Assembly: GCF_014282275.1 (NCBI RefSeq)
Contig: NZ_VFIA01000002.1
Coordinates: 1 to 64,000, forward strand
Origin: Spirosoma utsteinense
Lineage (GTDB): Bacteria > Bacteroidota > Bacteroidia > Cytophagales > Spirosomataceae
Length of the DNA: 64,000 bases
Direction of reading: 5' to 3'
The notes under the pieces were generated by a model that saw nothing but the letters and a program-made list of their open reading frames with translations, did not search any database and was not told the DNA's origin. Positions 54,301 to 61,524 of this stretch are shown here, in pieces. The translations under genes were made by a program, and so were the position numbers. Position 1 is the stretch's first letter; each line of letters starts with the position of its first letter.

Positions 54301-54639
54301 GTTCGGGGCGTTAGCCACAACGACGGTATAGGTTATAATATCACCGATAGCAGGATTCGGTACACTGACTTTAGTGTGAACGCTTAGATCAATCACCGCT
54401 ATGGCAGGAGGTGACTGAGCCTTCGCTGTTGAACCTACCAGCCCCAACAGCGCCACTAATCCCAGGCAGACAAATGCCATAAACAACGAATAAGCATCGT
54501 TATTTATGGCTGATCGTCTTCGAAAAATACGCCGGGGGGGGCTCTTTCCCTCAGTTACAATGCACCCTTCACCAGCATCCAGCGGGAGATGATCAGTAGT
54601 ATAATTGAGGGTTTTAATTTGTAGAAGTTGATCATTCAT
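45343..54639 (-). CDS. Giant repeat adhesin with DUF11, SdrD-B and Ig-like repeats and T9SS type B domain
   Basis: About 3098 residues. The frame is open up to 55038, but the ATG at 54639 is preferred: it leads after ~50 residues into a signal helix (Met-Ala-Phe-Val-Cys-Leu-Gly, cleaved after Thr-Ala-Lys-Ala-Gln). Order: a DUF11 domain, an SdrD-B-like domain (Gly-Asn-Tyr-Val-Phe-Val-Asp-Thr-Asn), Ig-like domains, a second DUF11, about eleven ~75-residue Cys-containing Ig-like repeats, further Ig domains, a third DUF11 and four longer related repeats. A CHU_C domain ends it (Pro-Gln-Gly-Phe-Ser-Pro-Asn-Gly-Asp-Gly; Tyr-Asn-Arg-Trp-Gly), the type B sorting signal. It is probably a cell-surface adhesin for gliding, attachment or biofilm. 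The partner SprF-like gene follows 5 bp later. Confidence 0.93.
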   Translation of the reverse strand: MNDQLLQIKTLNYTTDHLPLDAGEGCIVTEGKSPPRRIFRRRSAINNDAYSLFMAFVCLGLVALLGLVGSTAKAQSPPAIAVIDLSVHTKVSVPNPAIGDIITYTVVVANAPNMATATGVVVKDGLPADGVAYVPGSALVVRGSGTYVSTTGTWNVGQIAANDSSVITFRAKVLERGVWFNSAEVVFANLPDVDSSPNNQNLVEDDYDVVCFSVPILWYPGDEFTISIPTGFDRTEWYRNDVLISPASVSPTLAAVNADFSLTFKSTGTYRFVTYRNGCPASNCCNIEVIQGPYGSLGNYVFVDTNKNGKQDDGATGIDGVTVYLYDETGTRQLGSTVTAGGGLYTFDRLTDGQYIVRFMNPPGYQLTVSNASGVTDDLDSDAGLNGFTGVYTIDTSQPGSSIARNNPTVDAGYFLQSPCPPNFNLITSNDGSLCNGESLQLTASTSVPTAKLYWYLTPYDGVAFDTLESGEPLVVRPTTTTVYYVEAVTATGCRSIRKPIVVTVTTVPTPIALGNIRNTCPTQTVDLTRIQIENQTSGLTYEWYTSINRSEATRVTNLTARGAGRLYLFAKSATGCYSNPTVLTVEISTCRCQNEAIVSAGPGQVICAGDVVALRAILGGSATSVTWSSDGTGTFSNPNSLTANYTPSTADITRGSVLLTVTTNDPGGPDDECAAARSSLILRINSRPTTPVGVACDDTLVCQGSSTKLIGFAPGSRINWYDQNNQLIGTTSSGGKLTVTPSRAGRIVYTAEAISPENCVSTRTSLTVTVGSCLADLAVVKQVVTAGPYSVGQKITYSIRAANNGPITGTTVYVNDLLPSTLTYVSSTPAGEYNVGTGIWTVGTLTKDSNRNLLIEATINAVGSIKNTAIVGGSNNDPRYPQNDTSSVTIETNRCIGVAPSIAASSTIICKDGSTTLSATGCEGGVVNWSNGRTGLTVTVSPTITTSYSANCVLNGCTSGPSNIIAVTVTNVAIPTITASITGDVCAGTSVTLTASGCEGGTVQWSEAGKTGASIVVIPYIRTTYTAQCLKGSCLSDPATRIIDIATNLPTPTITASTTVVCPGETVTLTVNGCVGTPVWSNTSQTTASIVVTPALGTNTYSVSCRNGTCTSRPSAAYTITVVAPVVPTIVASADSICANGVLSLTATGCTGTVTWNATDRNGVSLTGSVISVYPRANISYYAQCRVGTCISNPSIAIPITVVTPSAPIIRSDKSLICSGEKVVLTAEGCQGIVKWYGPDNKFGASIEVMPTESNEYYATCKQATCESDASNRVRITVNTSGTAPRIVASATATCEGGLVSLTATGCTATVLWSDGQRGTVVSVTPTSTSNEFYAICKADGQCGSGRSNVVRINVTPAPRPVIASGTNTICPGERVTLMVSNCQGTPHWSTSETTREIVVSPAVTTSYTVYCQDGVCRSNSSTQYTLTVVPVPMPTIVASATAVEPGGTVTLTATGCTGGELIWSANDINGNNKGAVLVVRPVGTQSYYVQCKVRTCLSDPSITVVINGGSCLARAGTLIPVNPAVCAGPVITEIAARPGGGLLQPAGYSILYVLTKGTSLVVQQTSAAPSFTVTSAAAGYTIHTLVYNANPADRNYLDLSLVRPGITTGADVLKIIADKRICADLDAVGALVRVTQIDPPVLSASAQTVCSGATVTLEARGCVGGTIRWSDGSIGQAVDKTIFSNTVLTATCSIDGCISKPSASLRIDLGTPGIPTITSNRTAVCINETVVLTATGCEGSAYVWSDGRTIGNTLTVIATADVSYRVKCKVGSCEGDWSASTTIRVGAPNAPTISVAGSGTSIVSSTTVCFGAPITLTAQGCPANSYVTWSNDLVGTSITVSLATSGTYTARCCNSTNCKSVASNPIAITVLPKVTAPLVVDRTNTCPSSTVNLATGLTTTASTPGGVFEYYTSATLGRESKVANPATAGTGIYYVVEKTVAGCYSLPALMHVMISNCNDPIPCNPANPVTASAGPDAVICAIKTYQLSGVIGGAGQIAQWTSTGNGTFDNPFSTRAIYTASAEDILVGKVTLTLSVSTNNAACAVAKDEMVLTIESVKTVPTITVSGATNFCYGDSVTLRATAGDGYLWSNNARTQQIVVKTSGRYSVQLINAKGCSSAKSADVVITVAEPAAGPQVDNIRNICPSKVANLASAFTPMSVTAVGVSFEYRIGSSASSPRVMRPDSVGSGTYYIFARSREGCVSAPSQVKVNIFNCETDTLHTDVRIVKTVNKARAKTGEIVTYTIRVSNLGPNLATNIEVKDVLPKEVELIPSASANYTVTGGVIYKHIPSLAVRDSVLIVFDARVIGKGEIFNYADITYLDQHDTDKPNNWAYATVSNTSAHKPSLIGLAKAVLGTPTVIDASNFKVSYSFVLTNFGDDTLRKVQVTDDLARVFAPNTVVSAVVKPGAVGSTLVVNPAFSGTGSNTALLGQASYLAPGRSQLFTLDVMVRRAAGNATSMFLNSASVTAQNSLTSVYDQSVDGGDPDPDGDGNPTNNTSQTSFTLRAVQLVGPSIGVALAVMKVDPQADGSFNVTYRATLKNLGDMALSAISLTDSLIRAFKAPASYSVVGVPVTAAGSSLVVNPNFNGSTRPDLLTSASKLAVGEQQTVDVTVNIKPNGTNGPFYSTAIATANTANPGQVVRDISNNGLDPAKQGAMSTAVRFDLPKGLIGVAKSVGTPILVEAGVYDIPYTIKVSNLGSVALRKVQVMDNLSETFRNGALIVSNRIVVKSDAGLTVDSLYTGQGLITKMLVESLSNLPVGAFSTLSFAVRVNVKNADSLTFYNTARAMAQTETGDLVEDMSTAGINDDPDNDLDPRNNSIPTPISLNSLSSESYVGVAMAVQDTIRQADGSFNVTYKIVVKNYGREVLRNVSVTDSLSKVFNTTTGATFTIVKAPVMVSTGSALKLNPNFDGAADPRLVLGDSLSTLAAGKTDSILVTLNISTDGSTNTFLNSVIATAKSGTTTVTDISTSGLDPDLNGNNNPTDLNEREATPLNLPSTGTTLFIPQGFSPNGDGINDLFVIRGAAGQTISLEVYNRWGYLVYRNDDYRNDWDGKPNTGIVISDGANGLPDGTYYYVIKTGDGRKFVRYMTINR

Positions 54640-54870
54640 TGGATGCTGCAGAAAAGGAGTGAATACCGGTGGGATAGTTCGGATTGATGGACCGGACGGG
54701 CCGGAGTCAGGTAAATCGGGAGGCTCACCCGGAGAGCCAGGTTCTACCTGAGTCGGTCGCCCCTCTGTTATATCCGGGGTGAGTATTCTGTCAGCGGCAG
54801 CTATAAGGCTGGTATACGGCACGGCACCGGGAGTAAGAACAGTCGTGGTACTCCGTACAAAGTGAAGAAA

Positions 54871-54910
54871 ACAACGAATCATCCGACTGGTTAGTCGGAT
54901 GATTCGTTGT
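54871..54910 (-). repeat. Perfect 18-bp hairpin in the adhesin leader
   Basis: Arms 54871-54888 and 54893-54910 are perfectly complementary over 18 bp, with a 4-nt loop (GGTT on the plus strand). Read on the minus strand, the adhesin direction, the stem is followed by TTTTCTTC, so it resembles an imperfect intrinsic terminator 230 bp before the adhesin start. It may act as an attenuator. Confidence 0.75.
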
Positions 54911-55314
54911 TGTGTAGCAACGTTTACGCAGGGATGGGGTGTTGCCTTACGGGCTTGCGGGGCATATGGATATTCTATGCTTGGCGTAAATGTTACTCTC
55001 ATCTGCAACTTGATTTGGAGCGATACACTTGAACGCAAAATGCTCCATGTAAATCATAGCAATCAGACTACTGAACCGATAACTAGTAACGATTCCGCCA
55101 ACCACAATATAGGAGCACTTTTGCTCCCCAGAAATAAACTAAAACTATGCCAAAGGGCACCTAAATAGCCTTTGAGCCTATTCGACAAGATATAATATAA
55201 TGATATACAGCCACTTATCCAGAGTGGCTTTATATATTAACGAGGTTACATAAATTAATTCTTCAACAAAGTTTGAGCAACAGTAACCTACATTGTTGTA
55301 GTTTGGGTTTAGCG

Positions 55315-55342
55315 AAAAGTGTGCCAAGTAGGGTACACTTTT
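55315..55342. terminator. Terminator-like hairpin in the intergenic region
   Basis: AAAAGTGTGCC (55315-55325) pairs with 55332-55342 over 11 bp including one G-U pair. The loop is 6 nt, and A and T runs flank the stem on both sides, so it could work in either direction. No plus-strand gene ends here. It may be a second barrier behind the terminator of the outer-membrane protein gene. Confidence 0.45.
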
Positions 55343-55555
55343 TATATAAAATCATTTAGTTATTAGTCTACTAATCTTAAAGATTCACTTATAATTAACG
55401 TAATAAAATCTATCAAATAAGTGGCAACATTCAATAAGTAACACAGGTAATAAGCTCTTTTTCGACTACGCCATTAGCGCTGAACAAACCGTATAGCAAT
55501 ACATCGGTTAGCCAGTTAAGTTGTTATGCATTGCATTTTCCCAATAGTAGGCTAC

Positions 55556-55585
55556 AAAAAAAAGCCGCTCCCCGGGGAGCGGCTT
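55556..55585 (-). terminator. Strong rho-independent terminator
   Basis: A perfect 24-bp palindrome (55562-55585, 12 bp per arm, very GC-rich) is followed on the minus strand by a run of eight T, two of them shared with the stem. It lies 25 bp after the stop of the TolB-like/beta-barrel gene (55610) and clearly ends that transcript. Confidence 0.9.
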
Positions 55586-55609
55586 CATCACTGGAGCAAA
55601 CCTGATATG

Positions 55610-58600
55610 TCAGAAATCGTATCCCAATGTCAGATAAGCGATTGGCTTACTCACAAATTTATCTTCGATTCCCCAGCCGTAATCAAACTTCACAAAGTAA
55701 CCAAACAACATCGTTCGCACCCCAGCTCCGTAGCCAATCAGGAAAGGATTTTTGAAATTGGTGACCGTAGCCCGGAACGGAATGTTACCTCCGCCAACGA
55801 CCTCTGTATTAAGACTGTTCTGCTGGCTGAATGGTCCACTACCCGTCCAGGCTGTTCCAATATCCGTAAACGCGACCAGTTGAAGATTACGCAGGAAATT
55901 CGACGTAATGTTACCTCGATACAGGTAGCGAATCAAGGGCAGACGAAGTTCAGCATTGAAAAGCATATAACTGTTTCCGGTCAGCTTACCCTGCCGGAAT
56001 CCACGCAGCGGCCCTGCAAAATCCAGGAAGAAAACATCCCGGTAATCAGTCCGAACCTCATTTGGCACCGTGTTGGGTACCAAGAGCGGATTGGACGCAA
56101 CACGTTCCTTTTGATTCGACCCTACCCAGTTTTCCATTCCTCCCAGCGTACTTTGCTTAGGTGACCGGCCGCCTGACTGGCTGAACGAAAACCGGGTAGC
56201 CAGCACCAGATCACGGTGTATTTTCTGGTAATGCCGTAAGTCGAGCGACAGCCGCCGAAAACCCTGTGCAGCTGCCTGAAGGCCCGAATACTCTTCAAAA
56301 CGGAGTTTCATCTTAGTGCCCATCGTCATGTTCATACCGTTAACTTTGGTATTATCAAACACAAACTCGGCCCGTAGCCCGGCATAATCAGACACCCGGT
56401 CTGGCTCACCGTAGGAGGCCAGATCGATAAGCCGGGTCAGCGCATAGAAAGGTGAAAGAGTGAAGCGACTGTTGACCGAGATAGGGTACGAGGCCGAAAG
56501 AGCAAAGCGGTTATACCGATACTTCTGCAATAACCCAATGTCAGAGGCATCCACGAATAAGGATTGGCGATCCACACGAACACCGTAATCAATACGATGC
56601 GTTTGATTCGTGTACTCCGCAAACAAATCCGTATTGCGAAGTGATGTTGTGATAAAACCGCCCGCCCGCAACGTATGATTTTCCAGCAGATCGGTTAGCG
56701 TAACATCCTGATAATACCCAAACCCCTTGGCCGAAATAGGATCTACGCGCCAGCCCGACGTAGCGTCGTTCACTGTAAACATACCTTTATAGTCGAATGG
56801 ACCACGAATGGTGATGTTCTCACGGCGACGGGTTCTGGGTAGTGTAGCAGACAAAGCAGGTGTATTCGACGCAGAACGGCGCTGGCGATACTCAGCGGCT
56901 TTTACAACCTCCGGATCAAACTGGTAGTTATCCGTATCTACTTCACCAGGCTCCATAGCTAATCGGGAGGCCGGGTTTGAACCTGGCGCGACAGCCCTCC
57001 CGGTAGAATCGACCGAGGCACTGTCGGAGCGAACAATAGTATCTGTCGATGCCTGTCCGGTTCGATTAACACCAGCACTCGTTGTCGGGCTGGTTGGCCG
57101 CTTCAAGCTACGGCTTCGTGGGGTAGGTGGTGCTGGTACCGACTGGGTCAGGTTCAGCGATGAACGGAACCCGATGTACTCATCTCCGTTCTTCAAACTA
57201 CTGTACACAAACCCGCCATTAGCTGGATTGAGGTCGTAGAGTCGTATACTTTGCGGGAAAGCCGTTAGTTGATTAATGGCTTTTGTTTCGGTTTCAAGCC
57301 GGTAAAGATTCGAGATACCACCTGTATTATTCAGGAAGTATATGGTTGATTCGCCAGCTGTAACAGGCTGTGTAGCGTAAGAAAGCGAGTCGGTCAGCCG
57401 CGTCACCGATAAATCACGGGCGGTGCCTTCGTGCGAAAACAGACTTAACTGATCACGAATGGTTCGGTACGATCCTTTATCGACACCCAATGTGTCGGCC
57501 TGGCGGTTTGAACTGAACACAACTGTCCGCGCCGTGCGGCCCACAAATTGAGGGTACAGGTCATCGTACAGGTCGTTGGTTATCTGCTGGTACGAGCCTC
57601 GGCTTATGCTATACAGGAACAAGTCGTTTTGCCCCTGTCGGTCGGCGCTCAGGATCAGGCTACCCCCATCGTCCGATGCATCCATCCAAACCACCTGCGA
57701 CAGGCTGTTTACCGGCCGCTTAAACTCCTGTTTTGGCCGCTTTTCGAAATTACCGAACCGGTACAAATTCGTTTTCCCCAATTCATCGGTCAGAATAAGC
57801 AGGTTATTATCACGCTGCCAGGCTAACAGTGGTGTACTAGTTCGGGAGGCCTGCCCATCGAGCCGGTACCCTCCTGTGAGCACCGATATTTTTTTACGCG
57901 TAGTGGTATTGACAACCTCCACCGTAAACTTTCCGTCGCGTAGCACTGAGTACGCAAAAAACTGTTTGTCGGGGCTAAGTTTCAGGCTCACCAGCGCCGA
58001 CTTATCGTTAGCCGACCCTATTTTAAGTTGAAAATCATCGGCACCAGCCTGATACGATTGCGTTACCGCATTGGCCATACCGGTGTAATAGTCGCGCCAA
58101 TCACGCAAGAATCGATTGTAAGGAATGCCGAGGGTGCTGGCAATACTGCTCTGCTCATTGCGAATGATACGCGTCAGGTTCAGAATATTGGAAACGTTGT
58201 CACGACCATATTTCTGAACGATATAATTCCAGATCGAATGACCCACACGCTCTGCTTCGGCACCAGCCAGTAACCCAGGCTTCTTAACAGGACGGGTCAG
58301 CGACAGGTCGCGCATGTAATCATCAAGTTCAAGGCTGTTCCCTTCGGCAATGTACGATGCGATGCCGGGCATAAACCAATCAGGCAGGGTAAGCAGCAGT
58401 GAGCTTTGTAAGGCATCTTTCAAGCTACCACCGTAAAGCATATCATAGACAAACAGCATGGAAATATCCCGTACGATCTGTCGGCGGAAGCTGATCTGGT
58501 CTCCGGTAAAGGCCAGCTCGACCCGCGATTTGGACAAGTCCAGTTCCCGGCTGCTCAACCCACCCTGGGCATTAAGGCCAATATTACTTTGCGCTAGCTC

Positions 58601-58891
58601 CTGAGGTGAATTAAAGAGAAATATTTTGACCCGGTTGTAGGGCGTATAGCCAAGTAACTCGGTGACCCGATCGAACTCCGACTCAGCGTACTGCGCCGTC
58701 AGATTGGCGATCTGACTCCCCCCCTGGTAATAGTAAATCTCGAAATTGGCCGTACGAATGGTTTTCCAGTCGAAACTTCGGTACTGGATGCGGTTCTTGC
58801 CGAACCGTTCGAGAGATGGGTAGTTCTGTGCCGTGGCTATGCTTAGGCCACCCAGCCATACTACCAATAGCAGTAAGTATTTATTTCGCAT
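55610..58891 (-). CDS. Outer-membrane protein with peptidase-MA-like, TolB-like propeller and surface-antigen barrel domains
   Basis: A 1093-residue exported protein. After the signal peptide (ending Ile-Ala-Thr-Ala-Gln) comes a ~250-residue helical domain of the kind annotated as peptidase-MA-like, without an obvious HExxH. TolB/PD40 propeller repeats follow (~300-560; Gln-Phe-Val-Gly-Arg, Val-Val-Phe-Ser-Ser-Asn-Arg-Gln), then a Pro/Ser/Thr-rich linker (~590-650). The final ~400 residues form a bacterial-surface-antigen/Omp85-like beta-barrel ending in Tyr-Leu-Thr-Leu-Gly-Tyr-Asp-Phe, with the terminal Phe typical of barrel assembly. The role in this family is not established; export or assembly of outer-membrane material is possible. 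Confidence 0.82.
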   Translation of the reverse strand: MRNKYLLLLVVWLGGLSIATAQNYPSLERFGKNRIQYRSFDWKTIRTANFEIYYYQGGSQIANLTAQYAESEFDRVTELLGYTPYNRVKIFLFNSPQELAQSNIGLNAQGGLSSRELDLSKSRVELAFTGDQISFRRQIVRDISMLFVYDMLYGGSLKDALQSSLLLTLPDWFMPGIASYIAEGNSLELDDYMRDLSLTRPVKKPGLLAGAEAERVGHSIWNYIVQKYGRDNVSNILNLTRIIRNEQSSIASTLGIPYNRFLRDWRDYYTGMANAVTQSYQAGADDFQLKIGSANDKSALVSLKLSPDKQFFAYSVLRDGKFTVEVVNTTTRKKISVLTGGYRLDGQASRTSTPLLAWQRDNNLLILTDELGKTNLYRFGNFEKRPKQEFKRPVNSLSQVVWMDASDDGGSLILSADRQGQNDLFLYSISRGSYQQITNDLYDDLYPQFVGRTARTVVFSSNRQADTLGVDKGSYRTIRDQLSLFSHEGTARDLSVTRLTDSLSYATQPVTAGESTIYFLNNTGGISNLYRLETETKAINQLTAFPQSIRLYDLNPANGGFVYSSLKNGDEYIGFRSSLNLTQSVPAPPTPRSRSLKRPTSPTTSAGVNRTGQASTDTIVRSDSASVDSTGRAVAPGSNPASRLAMEPGEVDTDNYQFDPEVVKAAEYRQRRSASNTPALSATLPRTRRRENITIRGPFDYKGMFTVNDATSGWRVDPISAKGFGYYQDVTLTDLLENHTLRAGGFITTSLRNTDLFAEYTNQTHRIDYGVRVDRQSLFVDASDIGLLQKYRYNRFALSASYPISVNSRFTLSPFYALTRLIDLASYGEPDRVSDYAGLRAEFVFDNTKVNGMNMTMGTKMKLRFEEYSGLQAAAQGFRRLSLDLRHYQKIHRDLVLATRFSFSQSGGRSPKQSTLGGMENWVGSNQKERVASNPLLVPNTVPNEVRTDYRDVFFLDFAGPLRGFRQGKLTGNSYMLFNAELRLPLIRYLYRGNITSNFLRNLQLVAFTDIGTAWTGSGPFSQQNSLNTEVVGGGNIPFRATVTNFKNPFLIGYGAGVRTMLFGYFVKFDYGWGIEDKFVSKPIAYLTLGYDF

Positions 58892-58987
58892 ACATTAAAT
58901 AGACGTTGGCAATTGAATAGTAGACACAGCTAGAAGAGTAATGAGTTTTCAGTCAGTAGTTAACCTCCGCTATCGACCAGCTTTTAT

Positions 58988-60049
58988 TCAACGAGTATAT
59001 AACGAAACGCACCGGCTAATATTCGCTTCAGGCTCCAATTCTTCACCATCGAGCAAGTGGCGGGCAAACTGCTCGGCCAGATAGGGTGCCAACGATACGC
59101 CTTTCGTACCCATTCCGCCAAAAATTCCGACCGCTGGCTGCGCCGGATGTACGCCAATAAAGGGTCGACGATCTTTTGTTGACGGTCTGATACCCGCTTG
59201 CTGAGCTACGATTTGGTAAGGTACGGTTAGGATAGAATTGACCTTCGATTCTAAAAACTCCCGACCGTCGTCTGTTGTTTGCCAGTCGAGATCATGCCAG
59301 GAATAGGTGGCTCCTATCCGAATGAGCCCGTCCCGAATAGGCAATATAAACAAACCCTGATTGACTATATTTTTTATGGAATACCTTTCGGCAACAGCCG
59401 TCAGAATCTGCCCCTTAACAGGATTATACGGCAAGTAGCTGAACAACGTATTCTCCTGGCCCTGCGTACCTTCGCAGAAGATAACTTTACCAAACTGAAT
59501 ACCCTGCCAGGCAACCTTTTTGTCACTGATAACCAAATCATTATCACTTACCCGCCCTTCGTAATATTGATTTTTTCGAATAAAATACCCTTTAATAATT
59601 CGAACAAACTCAGTTAAATCCAGCCACCCGGCCTGGGTCACTTCCAGTCCACCAAACGGGTTATTGATACATGAACTATATAACTCATTATCAACCGGCT
59701 GAGAAACAAATTGCCGTACATCCGGATCAGCCATCAGAGCCAGATAGTCAGCTTGTTCAGCGATAGACCGGAACGGACGATAGATGGATTTGGAGTGAAA
59801 AAACTGAACACCCAATTCTTGTTCAATACCCGTGTAAAATTGATGCAGGAAGGGAAACAGGTCATCGGCTTTCCAGGTCCGGACGAGTTTACGGCCCGTC
59901 AGCGGATTAACGATTCCAGCCGCTACAGCCGAGGCAGAGGGTTGTGTAGGATCATCGGCAAGAATGACGGAGCAGCCGCGCTGATCGAGTGTCCAGGCGA
60001 GTACGGAACCCGCTACGCCTTGTCCAACAATTAAAAAATCGGCCGTCAT
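58988..60049 (-). CDS. FAD-dependent oxidoreductase (DAO family)
   Basis: A 353-residue flavoprotein. The N-terminal dinucleotide motif Phe-Leu-Ile-Val-Gly-Gln-Gly-Val-Ala-Gly-Ser and the segment Ala-Ala-Gly-Ile-Val-Asn-Pro-Leu-Thr-Gly-Arg mark a D-amino-acid-oxidase-type enzyme. A C-terminal Gly-Gly-Met-Gly-Thr-Lys-Gly-Val-Ser closes the FAD site. It is related to MnmC/ThiO-like oxidases, but the methyltransferase half of MnmC is absent. Substrate unknown. It lies 78 bp downstream of the cytidylate kinase gene on the same strand. Confidence 0.88.
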   Translation of the reverse strand: MTADFLIVGQGVAGSVLAWTLDQRGCSVILADDPTQPSASAVAAGIVNPLTGRKLVRTWKADDLFPFLHQFYTGIEQELGVQFFHSKSIYRPFRSIAEQADYLALMADPDVRQFVSQPVDNELYSSCINNPFGGLEVTQAGWLDLTEFVRIIKGYFIRKNQYYEGRVSDNDLVISDKKVAWQGIQFGKVIFCEGTQGQENTLFSYLPYNPVKGQILTAVAERYSIKNIVNQGLFILPIRDGLIRIGATYSWHDLDWQTTDDGREFLESKVNSILTVPYQIVAQQAGIRPSTKDRRPFIGVHPAQPAVGIFGGMGTKGVSLAPYLAEQFARHLLDGEELEPEANISRCVSLYTR

Positions 60050-60127
60050 ACAAGTAAGGTGTCAGTCAGTAAATCAGTCAGAAGGTGGCCGATGTGGAAG
60101 CGTTGAACGTGTCAGCCAGATAGTACC

Positions 60128-60847
60128 TTACGACTTCTCCGACCGGCGGCTACTTTTCGTCCGGTGCAGGGCTGAGAGCCGCCGGTCGGCCTGTTCAATA
60201 ACCCAGTCTACCTGCTCCTCAATGGTCATGTGCGACGTATCGAGGAGTGCTGCGTCGGGGGCCTGCACCAGCGGGCTCTCCGAACGCGTGGTGTCAATTT
60301 TGTCGCGTTTTTCCAGGTTCTGAATGATATCGTCCAGATTGATCATCTCTCCCTTCGACAGGAGTTCCTGCTGTCGGCGTCGGGCCCGGATCGTGGTATC
60401 GGCTGTCATAAAGACCTTCACCTCAGCATCCGGGAAAACTTTGGTACCAATATCCCGGCCATCCATGACCACCCCCCGCCGACGACCCATTTTTTGCTGC
60501 TGGGCTACCATCGCCCACCGCACTTCGGGAATAGCGCTCACCTCACTAACAATATTGGAGATATACATTTTACGAATCTCCTCTTCTACGTTCAGCCCGT
60601 TCAGACAGGTTTCGTTCCGGCCCGTTCGGTTGTTATGATTGAAGGTGATATGGAGTTGCTCAAGCGCGGTAATAACTTCGTTTTTGTTGGAGAGGGCAAC
60701 GTGTTTTTCAATGAAAAACAGGCTGACAGCGCGGTACATAGCCCCAGTGTCGATGTAGCCATACCCCATTCGGGCAGCTACGGCTTTGGCAGTGGTGCTT
60801 TTCCCACAACTCGAATACCCGTCAATCGCAATAACTATCTTCGGCAT
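60128..60847 (-). CDS. cmk: Cytidylate kinase
   Basis: A 239-residue (d)CMP kinase that phosphorylates CMP and dCMP with ATP in pyrimidine nucleotide recycling. The P-loop Asp-Gly-Tyr-Ser-Ser-Cys-Gly-Lys-Ser-Thr, the Ile-Asp-Thr-Gly-Ala-Met-Tyr-Arg-Ala motif, and the CMP-binding Met-Asp-Gly-Arg-Asp-Ile-Gly-Thr-Lys-Val-Phe-Pro-Asp-Ala are all present. The length is typical, with a short basic C-terminal extension. It is probably a housekeeping gene co-transcribed with the oxidoreductase. Confidence 0.97.
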   Translation of the reverse strand: MPKIVIAIDGYSSCGKSTTAKAVAARMGYGYIDTGAMYRAVSLFFIEKHVALSNKNEVITALEQLHITFNHNNRTGRNETCLNGLNVEEEIRKMYISNIVSEVSAIPEVRWAMVAQQQKMGRRRGVVMDGRDIGTKVFPDAEVKVFMTADTTIRARRRQQELLSKGEMINLDDIIQNLEKRDKIDTTRSESPLVQAPDAALLDTSHMTIEEQVDWVIEQADRRLSALHRTKSSRRSEKS

Positions 60848-60978
60848 GAAAGGACTCCGCCGAAGCGGAAACGTTTCGACAAAATAACCACAAAAACAGT
60901 TAGAAGTGAACAGCCAATTGCGAACACTTTTCCGGATAGGATGGATAAGCTGGAGAAAGAAGCCAGATCAGTGGTCTG

Positions 60979-61524
60979 CTACTGCCCACGGTGTTCGGCC
61001 CGTAAGATGGCAAAAATGTATTCATCCAGGTACTGATTGTTCTTAATAGCTGCTTTACGAAGAATAGCTTCCCGCTGATAACCAGCCGTTTCGAGCACCC
61101 GCATAGAGCCAATGTTTCCTTCGAGTACGCAGGCGAAAAGGCGGTTTACCTGGAAATTTTTGAAAATATAATCCGTCATCACCTGTATGGCTTCGGTCAT
61201 GATACCCCGCCCCCAGTAATCTTCGCTGAGCCAATAGCCAATTTCGGCATTGTATCGATAGATATCATCCTTAACCGTAAATCCGATATTGCCCACTGCC
61301 TGCCCCTCGATCTCGATAGCCAGGTTGTTGGGTTGTTGATACGACTTGTTCGAACGCACCCAGGAATGAGCATCTCGGGGGGTGTAGGGATAGGGGAAAA
61401 AATCGCGGACATTGTTCCAAATATGCCGGTTACTGGCATGATGAGACAAGGCGTCTTCATCGCCTTCACGCCACGGGCGAAGACGACCAGTTGATAGTTG
61501 AAACGTAGTCAGGGTAGCAGTCAA
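60979..61524 (-). CDS. GNAT-family N-acetyltransferase (RimJ/RimL-like)
   Basis: A 181-residue acetyltransferase. The RimJ/RimL-type pattern is clear: Leu-Arg-Pro-Trp at the N-terminus, Gly-Tyr-Trp-Leu-Ser-Glu-Asp-Tyr-Trp-Gly-Arg-Gly-Ile-Met-Thr-Glu-Ala, the motif-A acetyl-CoA site, and then Asn-Ile-Gly-Ser-Met-Arg-Val-Leu-Glu-Thr-Ala-Gly-Tyr. Members acetylate ribosomal protein N-termini, amino acids or antibiotics; the target cannot be predicted. It lies 131 bp upstream of cmk on the same strand. Confidence 0.92.
   Translation of the reverse strand: MTATLTTFQLSTGRLRPWREGDEDALSHHASNRHIWNNVRDFFPYPYTPRDAHSWVRSNKSYQQPNNLAIEIEGQAVGNIGFTVKDDIYRYNAEIGYWLSEDYWGRGIMTEAIQVMTDYIFKNFQVNRLFACVLEGNIGSMRVLETAGYQREAILRKAAIKNNQYLDEYIFAILRAEHRGQ

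Larger units (their letters stand above)
54640..55555 (-). other. Long leader/intergenic region upstream of the giant adhesin
   Basis: About 900 bp without a convincing gene. The adhesin frame stays open from 54640 to 55038, but nothing there looks like a signal peptide. The rest (55039-55555) is AT-rich. Besides the hairpins listed separately it holds a 7-bp stem AGCCACT/AGTGGCT (55209-55215 and 55223-55229) followed by an AT tract. A long, structured 5' leader for the adhesin operon is likely, with the promoter somewhere in the AT-rich part. Confidence 0.45.

Noticed and set aside
45343..54639. Possible tandem DNA repeats or a CRISPR-like array in the adhesin gene
   Set aside because: The repetition exists only at protein level. 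Repeat units differ strongly in DNA sequence, and there are no constant short repeats with spacers.
54640..55038. N-terminal extension of the giant adhesin, starting from a TTG at 55038
   Set aside because: The frame is open, but the extension contains the perfect 18-bp hairpin, looks like untranslated leader, and would put ~180 residues ahead of the signal helix.
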